Source: Lacrimispora sp. 210928-DFI.3.58 (GTDB taxonomy: Bacteria > Bacillota > Clostridia > Lachnospirales > Lachnospiraceae). Taken from it: a stretch of 64,000 bases of DNA. Positions 1-8,035 of the stretch are shown here, piece by piece (the first letter of the stretch is position 1; the number at the start of each line of letters is the position of its first letter). The notes beneath the pieces are model-generated. The model made no database searches and was not told the origin of the DNA. It saw nothing but the letters and a program-made list of their open reading frames with translations. The stretch lies in the NCBI RefSeq assembly GCF_020554865.1, contig NZ_JAJCIC010000001.1, forward strand, positions 1 to 64,000. Reading direction: 5' to 3'. Made by a program: the position numbers and the translations under genes.

Positions 1-193
1 CCACCGCACCACGAAAATCTGGCGGGCGCATTGGGCATACCTGAATACATGCCGCCTGTCGGAGGCGGACATTTCATAGTAAGCCTTTATGCGCCCGGCG
101 GTCGGAGGCGCCACCGCACCACGAAAATCTGGCGGGCGCATTGGGCATACCTGAATACATGCCGCTTATTCGGCAGCAGACATTTCATAGTAA
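1..193. repeat. 110-bp imperfect tandem duplication upstream of the ABC exporter
   Basis: Bases 1-55 recur without a mismatch at 111-165, a period of 110 bp. After a diverged stretch both copies end in the same catttcatagtaa (70-82 and 181-193). The frame beginning at base 1 is open up to a TGA at 208-210 that overlaps the start of the next gene. Because 110 is not a multiple of three, the two copies are read in different frames there. Either a gene end outside the window was duplicated, or this is a non-coding intergenic repeat. Confidence 0.75.
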
Positions 194-206
194 CAGGAGG
201 CTGTTT

Positions 207-1079
207 ATGAAAAAATGGATACCAGGCAAAGGAATCTTTGCCATCTATCAAAAACGGAAAACGGGCAGGGGGCCGGCAGCGGCCTCTGTCCAACACTCCG
301 GCAGCGGTCCTCTCATCAGCTTGGAAAATCTTGTAAAAATATATGACACTGGCGCGATCAAGGTGATGGGCCTTAAGAAGATCAACCTCACCATCGAGAG
401 GGGAGAATTTGTGGCGATCATGGGCCATTCCGGCTCCGGCAAGTCCACCCTTATGAACATTCTGGGCTGCCTGGACCGCCCCACATTGGGGCATTACTAT
501 CTGGACGGCGTGGACACGGCGCAGATGACGCCGGATGAGCTCTCCGATATCCGCAACAGGAAGATCGGCTTTGTGTTCCAGTCCTTTAACCTGATCTCCC
601 GTACCTCCGCCCTGAAAAATGTGGAGCTGCCCATGACCTACGCCAGGGTTCCAAAGGCAAAGCGCATGGCCAGGGCAGCAATGCTGCTTAACCGGGTGGG
701 CCTGGGAGCCAGGAAGGAGCATATGCCAAATGAACTCTCCGGAGGCCAGCGCCAGCGCGTGGCCATAGCCAGGGCATTGGCAAATGAGCCTCCTCTGATA
801 TTAGCAGATGAGCCAACGGGAAATCTGGATACGGCTTCCTCCATCGAGATCATGGAGCTGTTCACGAAGCTCCATGAGGAGGGGGCAACGGTGGTTTTGG
901 TAACGCATGAGGAGGATATTGCCGCCTTCGCGGGCCGCATTATCCGTTTCAGCGACGGACAGATCCAGAGTGACGAGCTCAATCCCGGAAAGGGACAGGA
1001 GATAGTCAGTCCGGGGCAGGCTTTCGCCAGCCCGTCATCCCCGGTTCCGGCGGCGAAAGGAGGAACGTATGCTGATTGA
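207..1079 (+). CDS. MacB-type ABC transporter ATP-binding protein
   Basis: Cytoplasmic ATPase of a MacB/LolD-like exporter that powers the FtsX-fold permease encoded next. The 290-residue reading has Walker A GHSGSGKST near residue 73, the signature LSGGQRQR near 176 and Walker B LILADEPT near 198, followed by the D-loop and the switch histidine in VTHEED. The start at 207 is chosen because AGGAGG lies at 195-200; a longer TTG reading from 141 runs into the upstream repeat. About 40 basic residues before the ABC domain are unusual for the family. It overlaps the permease gene by 11 bases, so the two are probably translationally coupled. Substrate is unknown. Confidence 0.9.
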   Translation: MKKWIPGKGIFAIYQKRKTGRGPAAASVQHSGSGPLISLENLVKIYDTGAIKVMGLKKINLTIERGEFVAIMGHSGSGKSTLMNILGCLDRPTLGHYYLDGVDTAQMTPDELSDIRNRKIGFVFQSFNLISRTSALKNVELPMTYARVPKAKRMARAAMLLNRVGLGARKEHMPNELSGGQRQRVAIARALANEPPLILADEPTGNLDTASSIEIMELFTKLHEEGATVVLVTHEEDIAAFAGRIIRFSDGQIQSDELNPGKGQEIVSPGQAFASPSSPVPAAKGGTYAD

Positions 1080-2280
1080 AAATATGCTTATGGCATTTTC
1101 CGCCATCCGCGCGAACAAGATGCGCTCCGCCCTGACAATGCTGGGGATCATTATCGGCATTGGGTCCGTGATCTCCATCGTGTCCATCGGAGATACCATG
1201 CGGGGCTTATTTGCAGACCTGTATAAGGATGTGGGCATCACCCAGGCGTACATATCCATCGGCTACTGGGTGGACGATGTGCGCCAGAGCGACTATTTTA
1301 CTCTGGATGAAATGGAGCGGGCCAGGGAGGCCTTTTATGATGAGATCGCCTACATTGACAGCAGCGCCGGCACAAACGCGGAGGCTGTTTATAAGCGCAC
1401 AAAGATCAAGTTTGATTATCAGGGGATCGATTACAATTACCAGGACGTACAGCCTGTGAATATGGTATACGGCCGCTATCTGAATCAGGGGGATGTGCTG
1501 GGCAGGAAGAAAAACGTGGTGATGGATACGGACAGCGCCAAAATGCTCTTTGGCACGGAAAATGCTGTTGGAAAAAGCTTCCGCACCACGATTTACGGGA
1601 CAACGGACGATTACACGGTAGTGGGGATCTACCGCAAGGAGATGAACGCATTCCAGGCCCTGATGATGGGAGGTACGAAGGATACGGGCTCTGCCTTTCT
1701 TCCCTACACGCTTTTAACCTGGCCCAACGACAGCTTTTACCAGCTTCATGTTTATGCAAAGGAGGACGTGAACCTGGATCAGTTCTTTGAACAGTTTAAG
1801 GCCTATGTGGCGAAAATGCATTCCAGAACCCCGGAGGACATGTATATGTACACGGCCATGCAGGAGATGAATTCTGTGGACGGGGTCATGGGAGGCCTGT
1901 CCATGGCAGTGGGAGGCATTGCGGCGATCTCCCTTCTGGTGGGAGGCATTGGCATTATGAACATTATGCTGGTCTCCGTCACTGAGCGTACCAGGGAGAT
2001 CGGCATCAGAAAGGCCCTGGGGGCCCGGACAAAGGATGTACTGATACAGTTCCTGACGGAATCAGCTATCCTTTCCGCCTGCGGCGGCATCATTGGCGTT
2101 ATTTTGGGTGTGGGGCTGGTATCTGCAGGAGGGCTGCTGCTTCACATGCCGGTGATCATAAAGCCGGGAGTTATCATCATTGCAGTGGCTTTTTCCGCAG
2201 TGGTGGGCATATTCTTCGGGCTTTACCCGGCATCCAAGGCGGCAAAGGCAGATCCCATTGATGCTCTGCGGTATGAGTAA
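1069..2280 (+). CDS. MacB-like ABC transporter permease (FtsX family)
   Basis: Membrane subunit partnering with the upstream ATPase. The 403 residues show the MacB layout: one N-terminal membrane helix (about 20-42, with the family motif NKMRSALTMLGIIIG), a large extracytoplasmic MacB periplasmic core-like domain, and three C-terminal helices. The coupling segment ERTREIGIRKALGARTKDV before the third helix is typical of the family. The RBS AAAGGAGG lies at 1056-1063. MacB-type pumps move antibiotics, peptides or lipids by mechanotransmission; nothing here shows which. An adaptor (MacA) gene would be expected upstream, outside the window. Confidence 0.9.
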   Translation: MLIENMLMAFSAIRANKMRSALTMLGIIIGIGSVISIVSIGDTMRGLFADLYKDVGITQAYISIGYWVDDVRQSDYFTLDEMERAREAFYDEIAYIDSSAGTNAEAVYKRTKIKFDYQGIDYNYQDVQPVNMVYGRYLNQGDVLGRKKNVVMDTDSAKMLFGTENAVGKSFRTTIYGTTDDYTVVGIYRKEMNAFQALMMGGTKDTGSAFLPYTLLTWPNDSFYQLHVYAKEDVNLDQFFEQFKAYVAKMHSRTPEDMYMYTAMQEMNSVDGVMGGLSMAVGGIAAISLLVGGIGIMNIMLVSVTERTREIGIRKALGARTKDVLIQFLTESAILSACGGIIGVILGVGLVSAGGLLLHMPVIIKPGVIIIAVAFSAVVGIFFGLYPASKAAKADPIDALRYE

Positions 2281-2378
2281 CGGAGCGGAAGGCTGTCAGG
2301 AGGCAGCCTCTGGCGGGAAACAGGCGCGGCCTGTGACAGGAGACAGCCGGCAGGAACGCAGAAGGAAAGGAGCATGGG

Positions 2379-3602
2379 ATGGAAGGTCAGAAGAAAAAAA
2401 GAAGAATACGAGGAATGCAAAAAAGGGCGCTGGCTGTCCGCCTGTGCGCTGCGCTGGCCTTGTCCGGCGCGGTCTCAGAGCCGTGGCGCACGGCTGCCTT
2501 CGCAAGCCCGGAGTTTGCCTATTCTGCGGAAAAATGGGCTTCCCTGCGGGATAATGTGCTGGAATACGGTGAGCTGGCTGACCTGATCCATGAGTACAAT
2601 GCGTCTGTGATCAACAACAGGATCGAATACGATGAATACAGAGGAAAATCTCACGATGACCTGAAAAATGCCTACCAGGATGCAGCGGAAAGGCTCTATG
2701 ACGCCAGCGACAAGATGATGGATGCCACAGACGAGGGACAGGAGGATTACGGCCGTACGGCCGCCCAGTCAGCTATCACAAGAGTGCAGGCGGAGCAGAG
2801 CCAGGATATGGCGGATTCCATGAACGAGGACGGGCGCGTAAAAAAGCTGGAGTATGAAAAACAGGAGGCCCTCCTGGTAAAGGAAGCACAGACAGTGATG
2901 ATCTCCTACTGGCAGAAGGAAAAGGAACTGCCCGGCCTCCGGGAGGCCCTGGCAGTTGCCTGGTCGCAGTATGAGGCAGCGAAGACAAGGGCAGCTTCCG
3001 GCATGCTCTCAGAGGCAGAGCTTCTGGCTGCCCGGGAAAAGGCGGAAAATGCCCAGGCAGCCATTCTCACTAACGAAAAGGAGAGGGACGGCCTGCGCCG
3101 GGAGCTGTGCGTCATGACGGGCTGGAGTTATGACGCCATGCCGGATATCCGGGAGGTTCCCATACCGGATCCGGAGGAGACGGATGCTATTGACTGGAAC
3201 CAGGATAAGGAAAGGGCTGTTGAGGCAAACTTCACCCAGGCAGCCAATGAGCGGCGTTTTCAGCACACCACTTACGGAAAGAGCCAGTGGGATGTGATGC
3301 AGAAAAAGGTGGAAAGCGGCCGCCAGTACATTGAGTCTGACGTGGAAGCAAAATACCAGCTCTTAAAACAGGCACAGGCAGATTATATCCAGGCCCTGGG
3401 GGAATATGAGCTGGCAGCGGCCAACGCCAATGCAGCAGAACGGCGTTTTCAGCTGGGAATGATTTCTAAAAACCAGTGCCAGGAGGAACAGAAAGGGCTG
3501 GCGGAAAAACAGGCTGCAAAGGAGATCGCAGGCCTGTCATACAGGCAGGCAATGGAAAATTACAGATGGGCTGTCAATGGCCTGGCCCAGGCAGAGGTTT
3601 AA
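2379..3602 (+). CDS. TolC-like secreted coiled-coil protein (first copy)
   Basis: The 407-residue protein has a basic N-terminus, a hydrophobic signal segment (about residues 17-33) and then long alpha-helical coiled-coil repeats. The pattern AAERRFQLGMISKNQ near the C-terminus resembles TolC/outer-membrane-efflux families, in which a helical hairpin is duplicated. It sits 98 bp behind the permease with RBS AAGGAAAGGA at 2362-2371, so it is probably part of the exporter operon. A Gram-positive cell has no outer membrane, so its role may be a wall-spanning or periplasm-side extension of the pump. It is paralogous to the next gene. Assignment rests on pattern only. Confidence 0.65.
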   Translation: MEGQKKKRRIRGMQKRALAVRLCAALALSGAVSEPWRTAAFASPEFAYSAEKWASLRDNVLEYGELADLIHEYNASVINNRIEYDEYRGKSHDDLKNAYQDAAERLYDASDKMMDATDEGQEDYGRTAAQSAITRVQAEQSQDMADSMNEDGRVKKLEYEKQEALLVKEAQTVMISYWQKEKELPGLREALAVAWSQYEAAKTRAASGMLSEAELLAAREKAENAQAAILTNEKERDGLRRELCVMTGWSYDAMPDIREVPIPDPEETDAIDWNQDKERAVEANFTQAANERRFQHTTYGKSQWDVMQKKVESGRQYIESDVEAKYQLLKQAQADYIQALGEYELAAANANAAERRFQLGMISKNQCQEEQKGLAEKQAAKEIAGLSYRQAMENYRWAVNGLAQAEV

Positions 3603-3628
3603 GAGAACGGCGGAAGGAGTGGTGAATC

Positions 3629-4777
3629 ATGAAAAGAATCAGATGTCTGGCCGGTATCTGTCTGCTGGCAGCGCTTTTGGGGCCTTGGCAGATGGAGGCC
3701 GCGGCAGAAGAACAGCCAGTATCCCAAGGCGCAGCAGCTTCTTCCGCCTCTGGTGTTATTACCTACGAGGATCTGGAGACACTTGTGAAAGCCTACTGCC
3801 CCCAGGTCCAGATGGAGCGGATCCAGTATGAAAGCCGCATAAACCGCTATGAGGCTGCCAGGGAGGAGATCATGGAAACCCGCCGGCTTTTACGGGAGGA
3901 GGCCTCTGATATGGAAAAGAGCGGCGATCAGGATGGGGCGGACCACTATTACGCCCAGGCGAAAACGCTGGAGGAAGCGGCGAAGGAGATCGACAAACAG
4001 CTCCGCTCTGCCAGAGGAAGCACCAGCACCATGTCCTACAGGAAAATGGAGGACACCATGCTGTGGACAGCCCAGAGCCTCGCAGGCACCTACAACAGCT
4101 TAAAGCTGGAGCAGGCAGCAGCGGCGGCTTACAGCGACTGGCAGCAGTCCCTTTACGAGAAAAAGCTGGCCCTCTCCTCATCAGGCGGCGTTTCTCCCAG
4201 AGAGGCAGAGGAGGCTCTGAAGGCTGCCCAGGCAGCAGACAACAAGGTACATAAGATTTTCAGTGAGATGGAGAGAGTAAAGAGGGAGCTTTTTATGGTG
4301 ACGGGCTATGGGCCGGATGCAGGCCTGGGGATCGGTTTCCTGCCGCAGCCTGATGAAGGGCGTATGGCGTTGATGGATCCAAAGCAGGATAAGCAGACGG
4401 CATTGGGAAACAATTATAACCTGCGGGAGCAGAGGAGCGGCAGCTTCACAGGCACCAACAAAGAACTTCATTCCAGACAGCGAGCCATTCATGAGAGCGA
4501 GGAATCCATGTTCGGCCAGCTGGAAACGCTCTACCAGGATGTGACTGCAGCGCGGGGCATCTGGACGGCCTCTCACGCAGGAGGAAGCTCTGCCGGAGCC
4601 GCTTGGGACGCCGCCTGCCACAAGATGGAGCTGGGGATGCTGTCCCGCCAGGAATACCTGGAGGCCAGATACCTTTGGCTGGAGGAAATGGCGGTAAAGG
4701 GGAAGGCGGATATCCGTTTCCAGCTTTCCATGGATACATATGACTGGGCGAAAAAGGGGCTTATGGGCGATCTGTAA
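3629..4777 (+). CDS. TolC-like secreted coiled-coil protein (second copy)
   Basis: A 382-residue protein with an N-terminal signal sequence (MKRIRCLAGICLLAALL, cleaved near AAAEE) and long helical heptad segments, similar in plan to the preceding protein. Shared features include a mid-protein (F/C)VMTG(W/Y) motif and a C-terminal KMELGMLSRQEYLEA segment that matches the TolC-like hairpin repeat. RBS GGAAGGAGTGG precedes the ATG at 3629. The gap to the upstream gene is 26 bp, so the two are co-transcribed, and a stem-loop overlaps its stop codon. Function is inferred from operon context: an extracellular component of the MacB-like exporter. Confidence 0.6.
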   Translation: MKRIRCLAGICLLAALLGPWQMEAAAEEQPVSQGAAASSASGVITYEDLETLVKAYCPQVQMERIQYESRINRYEAAREEIMETRRLLREEASDMEKSGDQDGADHYYAQAKTLEEAAKEIDKQLRSARGSTSTMSYRKMEDTMLWTAQSLAGTYNSLKLEQAAAAAYSDWQQSLYEKKLALSSSGGVSPREAEEALKAAQAADNKVHKIFSEMERVKRELFMVTGYGPDAGLGIGFLPQPDEGRMALMDPKQDKQTALGNNYNLREQRSGSFTGTNKELHSRQRAIHESEESMFGQLETLYQDVTAARGIWTASHAGGSSAGAAWDAACHKMELGMLSRQEYLEARYLWLEEMAVKGKADIRFQLSMDTYDWAKKGLMGDL

Positions 4778-4790
4778 GCCCCCTTCCTTT
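4756..4790 (+). terminator. Stem-loop overlapping the end of the exporter operon
   Basis: An 8-bp perfect stem GGGGCTTA/TAAGCCCC with an 11-base loop includes the last codons and stop of the second TolC-like gene and is followed by a pyrimidine tract CCTTCCTTTT. The tract is not a pure T-run, so termination may be moderate. Confidence 0.6.
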
Positions 4791-5003
4791 TGCTGAAAAA
4801 AGAAAACAGCCGTACGATGTTCTCGAATAAGAATATCCAAAACCAACAAAGAGATTCCATTTAATTCCAGATAATTGACAAAAAATTTATATAAAATGTA
4901 GAAAATATACAAAAACAGAGAGAAATATTGACAATAGATTGTCTATTATGATAAACTCGAATTATCAATAGTGAATCATTTCACATTCTCGATAAAAACC
5001 GAA
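4791..5003. promoter_or_regulatory. AT-rich region with promoter for the purine cluster
   Basis: This stretch is very AT-rich compared with its neighbours. TTGACA at 4928-4933 is a good -35 box; the best-spaced -10 is a weak GATAAA at 4950-4955 (16-bp spacer). Transcription from here would read straight into the purine riboswitch. No coding sequence is evident. Confidence 0.55.
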
Positions 5004-5068
5004 AACTTATATATGCTCATAATTGGTTGAGCGTTTCTACCAACTACCGTAATAGTTGACTATAGGTT
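5004..5068 (+). ncRNA. Purine (guanine-class) riboswitch aptamer
   Basis: The core matches the purine riboswitch fold: J2/3 GTTTCTACC (5033-5041), P3 CAACTA/TAGTTG closing CCGTAA, and J3/1 GACTATA. P2 is GCTCA/TGAGC with an L2 loop containing AATTGG, and P1 pairs ACTTATA with TATAGGT using one G-T wobble. The base after GA in J3/1 is C, which specifies guanine/hypoxanthine/xanthine-type ligands, where adenine switches have T. It lies directly upstream of guanine deaminase and a purine permease, which supports the call. P2 is short for the class. Confidence 0.85.
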
Positions 5069-5137
5069 TCCGCATGATAGTCCCGCAGAGGGGAGGGGAG
5101 CGGAAACAGGAAAGTCAGGGACAGCGGTGGTTTTTTT
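5066..5137 (+). promoter_or_regulatory. Candidate expression platform of the purine riboswitch
   Basis: GTTTCCGC at 5066-5073 is the exact reverse complement of GCGGAAAC at 5100-5107. Its 5' arm shares bases with the 3' strand of P1, so ligand-bound P1 and this stem should compete. A run of seven T lies at 5131-5137, preceded by GCGGTGG. Which hairpin is the terminator is not clear, so the direction of control (on or off) cannot be read by eye. Confidence 0.5.
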
Positions 5138-5185
5138 ATTACATTCGGAAACTCCTTCGGAGGCTCCTATGTAACAAAAAGCCCT
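5131..5185 (+). repeat. Stem-loop repeat following a riboregulator T-run (copy 1)
   Basis: TTACAT (5139-5144) pairs with ATGTAA (5169-5174) and an inner CTCC-TTC-GGAG caps the stem; the segment ends in ACAAAAAGCCC. A related segment at 62234-62286 sits in the same position after the T-box terminator upstream of tyrS. It has no T-run of its own, so it is not a simple terminator. Confidence 0.65.
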
Positions 5186-5226
5186 CTGGGAGGGGATCAA
5201 ATATGTGTTTGGAAAAGGAGGCGCAT

Positions 5227-6531
5227 ATGGCGGAAACGTTTATTTTAAGAGGAAATATCTGCTACAGCGAGAGTCCCCGGTCGCTTGCTGTGACAGAGAA
5301 AGGATATCTGGTCTGTATAGAGGGAAGATCAGCAGGCGTGTGGAAATCGCTTCCGGAGCAATATGCCGGCCTTCCTGTGACAGATTACAAAGACAGCCTC
5401 ATTGTCCCCGGACTGGTGGATCTTCACCTCCATGCTCCCCAGTATACCTTCCGGGGAATGGGGATGGATCTGGAGCTCCTTGACTGGCTGAATACCAGGA
5501 CCTTTCCGGAGGAGGCAAAGTATGAGGATCTGGAGTATGCCGGGAAGGCCTACAACATCTTTGCGGAAAGCATGAAGAAAAGCGCTACCACAAGGGCCTG
5601 TATCTTTGCCACCCTCCACAGGGAGGCCACAGCGCTACTCATGGATCTCATGGAGGATACAGGGCTTGTGACCATGGTGGGCAAGGTAAACATGGACCGG
5701 AACTGCCCGGATTACCTGAGGGAGGAAAGCCCGGAGCGCTCCGCACAGGAGACAAGGGCATGGCTGGACGGCATTGCAGGGCGCTACAGGAATACAAAGC
5801 CCATCCTGACTCCGCGGTTCATTCCCACCTGCTCCGATGAGCTCATGAGGAAGCTGAAAGAGATACAGGAGGAGTACCGCCTTCCGGTGCAGTCCCACCT
5901 GTCGGAGAACAAGGGGGAGATCGCCTGGGTGAAGGAGCTCTGCCCCTGGGCCGGATATTACGGCGGGGCCTACGACGGCTTCGGCCTGTTTGGCGGGGAG
6001 GTGAAGACCATTATGGCCCACTGTGTGTGGCCGGAGGAGGCGGAAAAGGAGAGGATGAAGGAGCAGGGCGTATACATTGCCCACTGTCCCCAGTCCAACA
6101 CCAATCTCTCCTCCGGGATCGCTCCTGTAAGGGAATATCTGGATAAGGGCATGAACATAGGCCTGGGCACGGATGTGGCAGGAGGAGTGGGAGAGTCCAT
6201 CTTCCGGGCCATGGCAGATGCCATCCAGGTATCGAAGCTGAGATGGAGGCTGGCAGATGAGACGAAAAAGCCTCTGTCCGTAGAGGAGGCCTTTTATCTC
6301 GGAACAAAAGGGGGAGGAAGCTTCTTTGGAAATGTGGGAAGCTTTGAGGAGGGCTATGAGCTGGATGCCGTTGTCATAGATGACAGGGCCTTAAAATCTC
6401 CTCTGCCCCTAAGTGTACGGGAACGCCTGGAGCGCATCATATACCTTTCTGACGAGCGCCATATCAGGGCCAAATATGTGGCAGGAGCCAGAGTGTTTGA
6501 TATGGCAGATGACATGAGTCCGGCTGATTAG
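5227..6531 (+). CDS. guaD: Guanine deaminase (amidohydrolase family)
   Basis: Zinc enzyme converting guanine to xanthine and ammonia in the cytoplasm. The 434-residue protein has the amidohydrolase metal ligands DLHLHAP near residue 68, SHLSENKGEI, MAHCV and GTDVAGG in the expected order, and the guanine deaminase motif HCPQSNTNLSSG. The start at 5227 is chosen for AAGGAGG at 5215-5221; the frame stays open upstream to 5056, but that part overlaps the riboswitch. Xanthine, the product, is the substrate of the xanthine dehydrogenase encoded three genes later. Length is normal for the family. Confidence 0.92.
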   Translation: MAETFILRGNICYSESPRSLAVTEKGYLVCIEGRSAGVWKSLPEQYAGLPVTDYKDSLIVPGLVDLHLHAPQYTFRGMGMDLELLDWLNTRTFPEEAKYEDLEYAGKAYNIFAESMKKSATTRACIFATLHREATALLMDLMEDTGLVTMVGKVNMDRNCPDYLREESPERSAQETRAWLDGIAGRYRNTKPILTPRFIPTCSDELMRKLKEIQEEYRLPVQSHLSENKGEIAWVKELCPWAGYYGGAYDGFGLFGGEVKTIMAHCVWPEEAEKERMKEQGVYIAHCPQSNTNLSSGIAPVREYLDKGMNIGLGTDVAGGVGESIFRAMADAIQVSKLRWRLADETKKPLSVEEAFYLGTKGGGSFFGNVGSFEEGYELDAVVIDDRALKSPLPLSVRERLERIIYLSDERHIRAKYVAGARVFDMADDMSPAD

Positions 6532-6607
6532 ATGCATTTCAGATGTATGTTCCGGAGAGATAAGCAGAAACTAATTGACACAAAACAATTACCAGGAGGT
6601 ATGAAGT

Positions 6608-8002
6608 ATGGAGAATAAGAAGAATCAGGGATTTTTAGAGAACACCTTTCATTTATCCGAGCACCATACCGATGTAAAGACAGAGGTCATAGCGGGTATT
6701 ACCACCTTTATGACAATGGCATACATCCTAGCAGTAAACCCGAACATTTTAAGCGCCACGGGAATGGACCGGGGAGCTGTATTTACAGCCACAGCTCTGG
6801 CGGCCTTTGCGGCAACTCTGCTGATGGCAGCCTTTGCAAACTATCCCTTTGTGCTGGCTCCGGGCATGGGCCTCAACGCCTACTTTGCCTACACCGTTGT
6901 GCTCCAGATGGGATATACATGGCAGATGGCCCTGGCAGCCGTGTTTGTGGAAGGCATTATTTTTATCGCCCTGTCCCTCACCAATGTGCGCGAAGCCATT
7001 TTCAACGCCATCCCCATGAATTTAAAACATGCAGTATCTGCGGGCATCGGCCTGTTTATCGCTTTTATCGGCCTTCAGAATGCAAAGATCGTGGTGGACA
7101 GTGCGACCCTTGTATCTGTCTACTCCTTCAGCGGCTCCCTTGAGGCAGGCACCTTCCGTTCAGAGGGCATTACGGTGCTCCTGGCATTGTTAGGCATCCT
7201 GATCACCGCCGTGCTTTTGGTGAAAAATGTAAAAGGCAATATCTTATGGGGCATCCTCATCACCTGGCTGTTAGGCATTGTCTGTGAGATCACAGGACTG
7301 TATCAGCCGAATCCGGATCTGGGCATGTTCAGCGTGCTCCCGGATTTCAGCTCCGGCATCGGAATTCCCAGCCTGGCGCCGACATTGTTCCAGATGGATT
7401 TTAGCGGCATTATCTCCTTAAACTTTATAACGATCATGTTCGCCTTCCTGTTTGTGGATATGTTCGATACTCTGGGAACGCTGATCGGCGTGGCTTCCAA
7501 GGCCGATATGCTGGATAAGGACGGCAAGCTTCCGAAGATCAGGGGAGCCCTGCTGGCAGATGCTGTGGGAACCTCTCTGGGCGCAGTATTCGGAACCTCC
7601 ACCACCACGACCTTTGTGGAGAGCGCCTCCGGCGTGGCAGAAGGCGGAAGAACGGGACTTACGGCTGTGGTGTCAGCCCTGCTGTTCGGCCTGTCCCTGT
7701 TTTTGTCACCCATATTCCTGGCGATCCCTTCCTTTGCCACAGCCCCGGCTTTGATCGTAGTAGGCTTTCTCATGATCACATCCGTTATGAAGATCGACAT
7801 GGACGACTTTACGGAGGCGATCCCCTGCTACATCTGTTTGATCGCAATGCCCTTTATGTACAGCATTTCCGAAGGAATCGCAATGGGAATCATATCATAT
7901 GTTGTAATCAATGTACTGTCAGGTAAGGCAAAGGACAAGAAGATCAGCGCCCTTATGTATGTGCTGGCAGTGCTGTTTGTACTGAAATATGTGTTAATCT
8001 AA
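6608..8002 (+). CDS. NCS2-family purine permease (AzgA/PbuG type)
   Basis: Integral membrane transporter, probably for guanine/hypoxanthine, with about 12-14 membrane helices over 464 residues. Family marks include TEVIAGITTFMTMAYILAVNP near the start, APGMGLNAYF near residue 83, DMFDTLGTLIGVASKADM and GTSTTTTFVESASGVAEGGR. RBS CAGGAGG precedes the ATG at 6608. It lies 76 bp behind guanine deaminase, so uptake and deamination of guanine are expressed together, probably under the same riboswitch. AzgA-type proteins are purine/H+ symporters; exact substrate is inferred. Confidence 0.9.
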   Translation: MENKKNQGFLENTFHLSEHHTDVKTEVIAGITTFMTMAYILAVNPNILSATGMDRGAVFTATALAAFAATLLMAAFANYPFVLAPGMGLNAYFAYTVVLQMGYTWQMALAAVFVEGIIFIALSLTNVREAIFNAIPMNLKHAVSAGIGLFIAFIGLQNAKIVVDSATLVSVYSFSGSLEAGTFRSEGITVLLALLGILITAVLLVKNVKGNILWGILITWLLGIVCEITGLYQPNPDLGMFSVLPDFSSGIGIPSLAPTLFQMDFSGIISLNFITIMFAFLFVDMFDTLGTLIGVASKADMLDKDGKLPKIRGALLADAVGTSLGAVFGTSTTTTFVESASGVAEGGRTGLTAVVSALLFGLSLFLSPIFLAIPSFATAPALIVVGFLMITSVMKIDMDDFTEAIPCYICLIAMPFMYSISEGIAMGIISYVVINVLSGKAKDKKISALMYVLAVLFVLKYVLI

Positions 8003-8035
8003 TGTATCAGGCCACAAGGCCGGGAGGTGTGTTGC

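Noticed and set aside
5056..5226. N-terminal extension of guanine deaminase by 57 residues
   Set aside because: It overlaps the riboswitch and its platform; a good RBS points to 5227.
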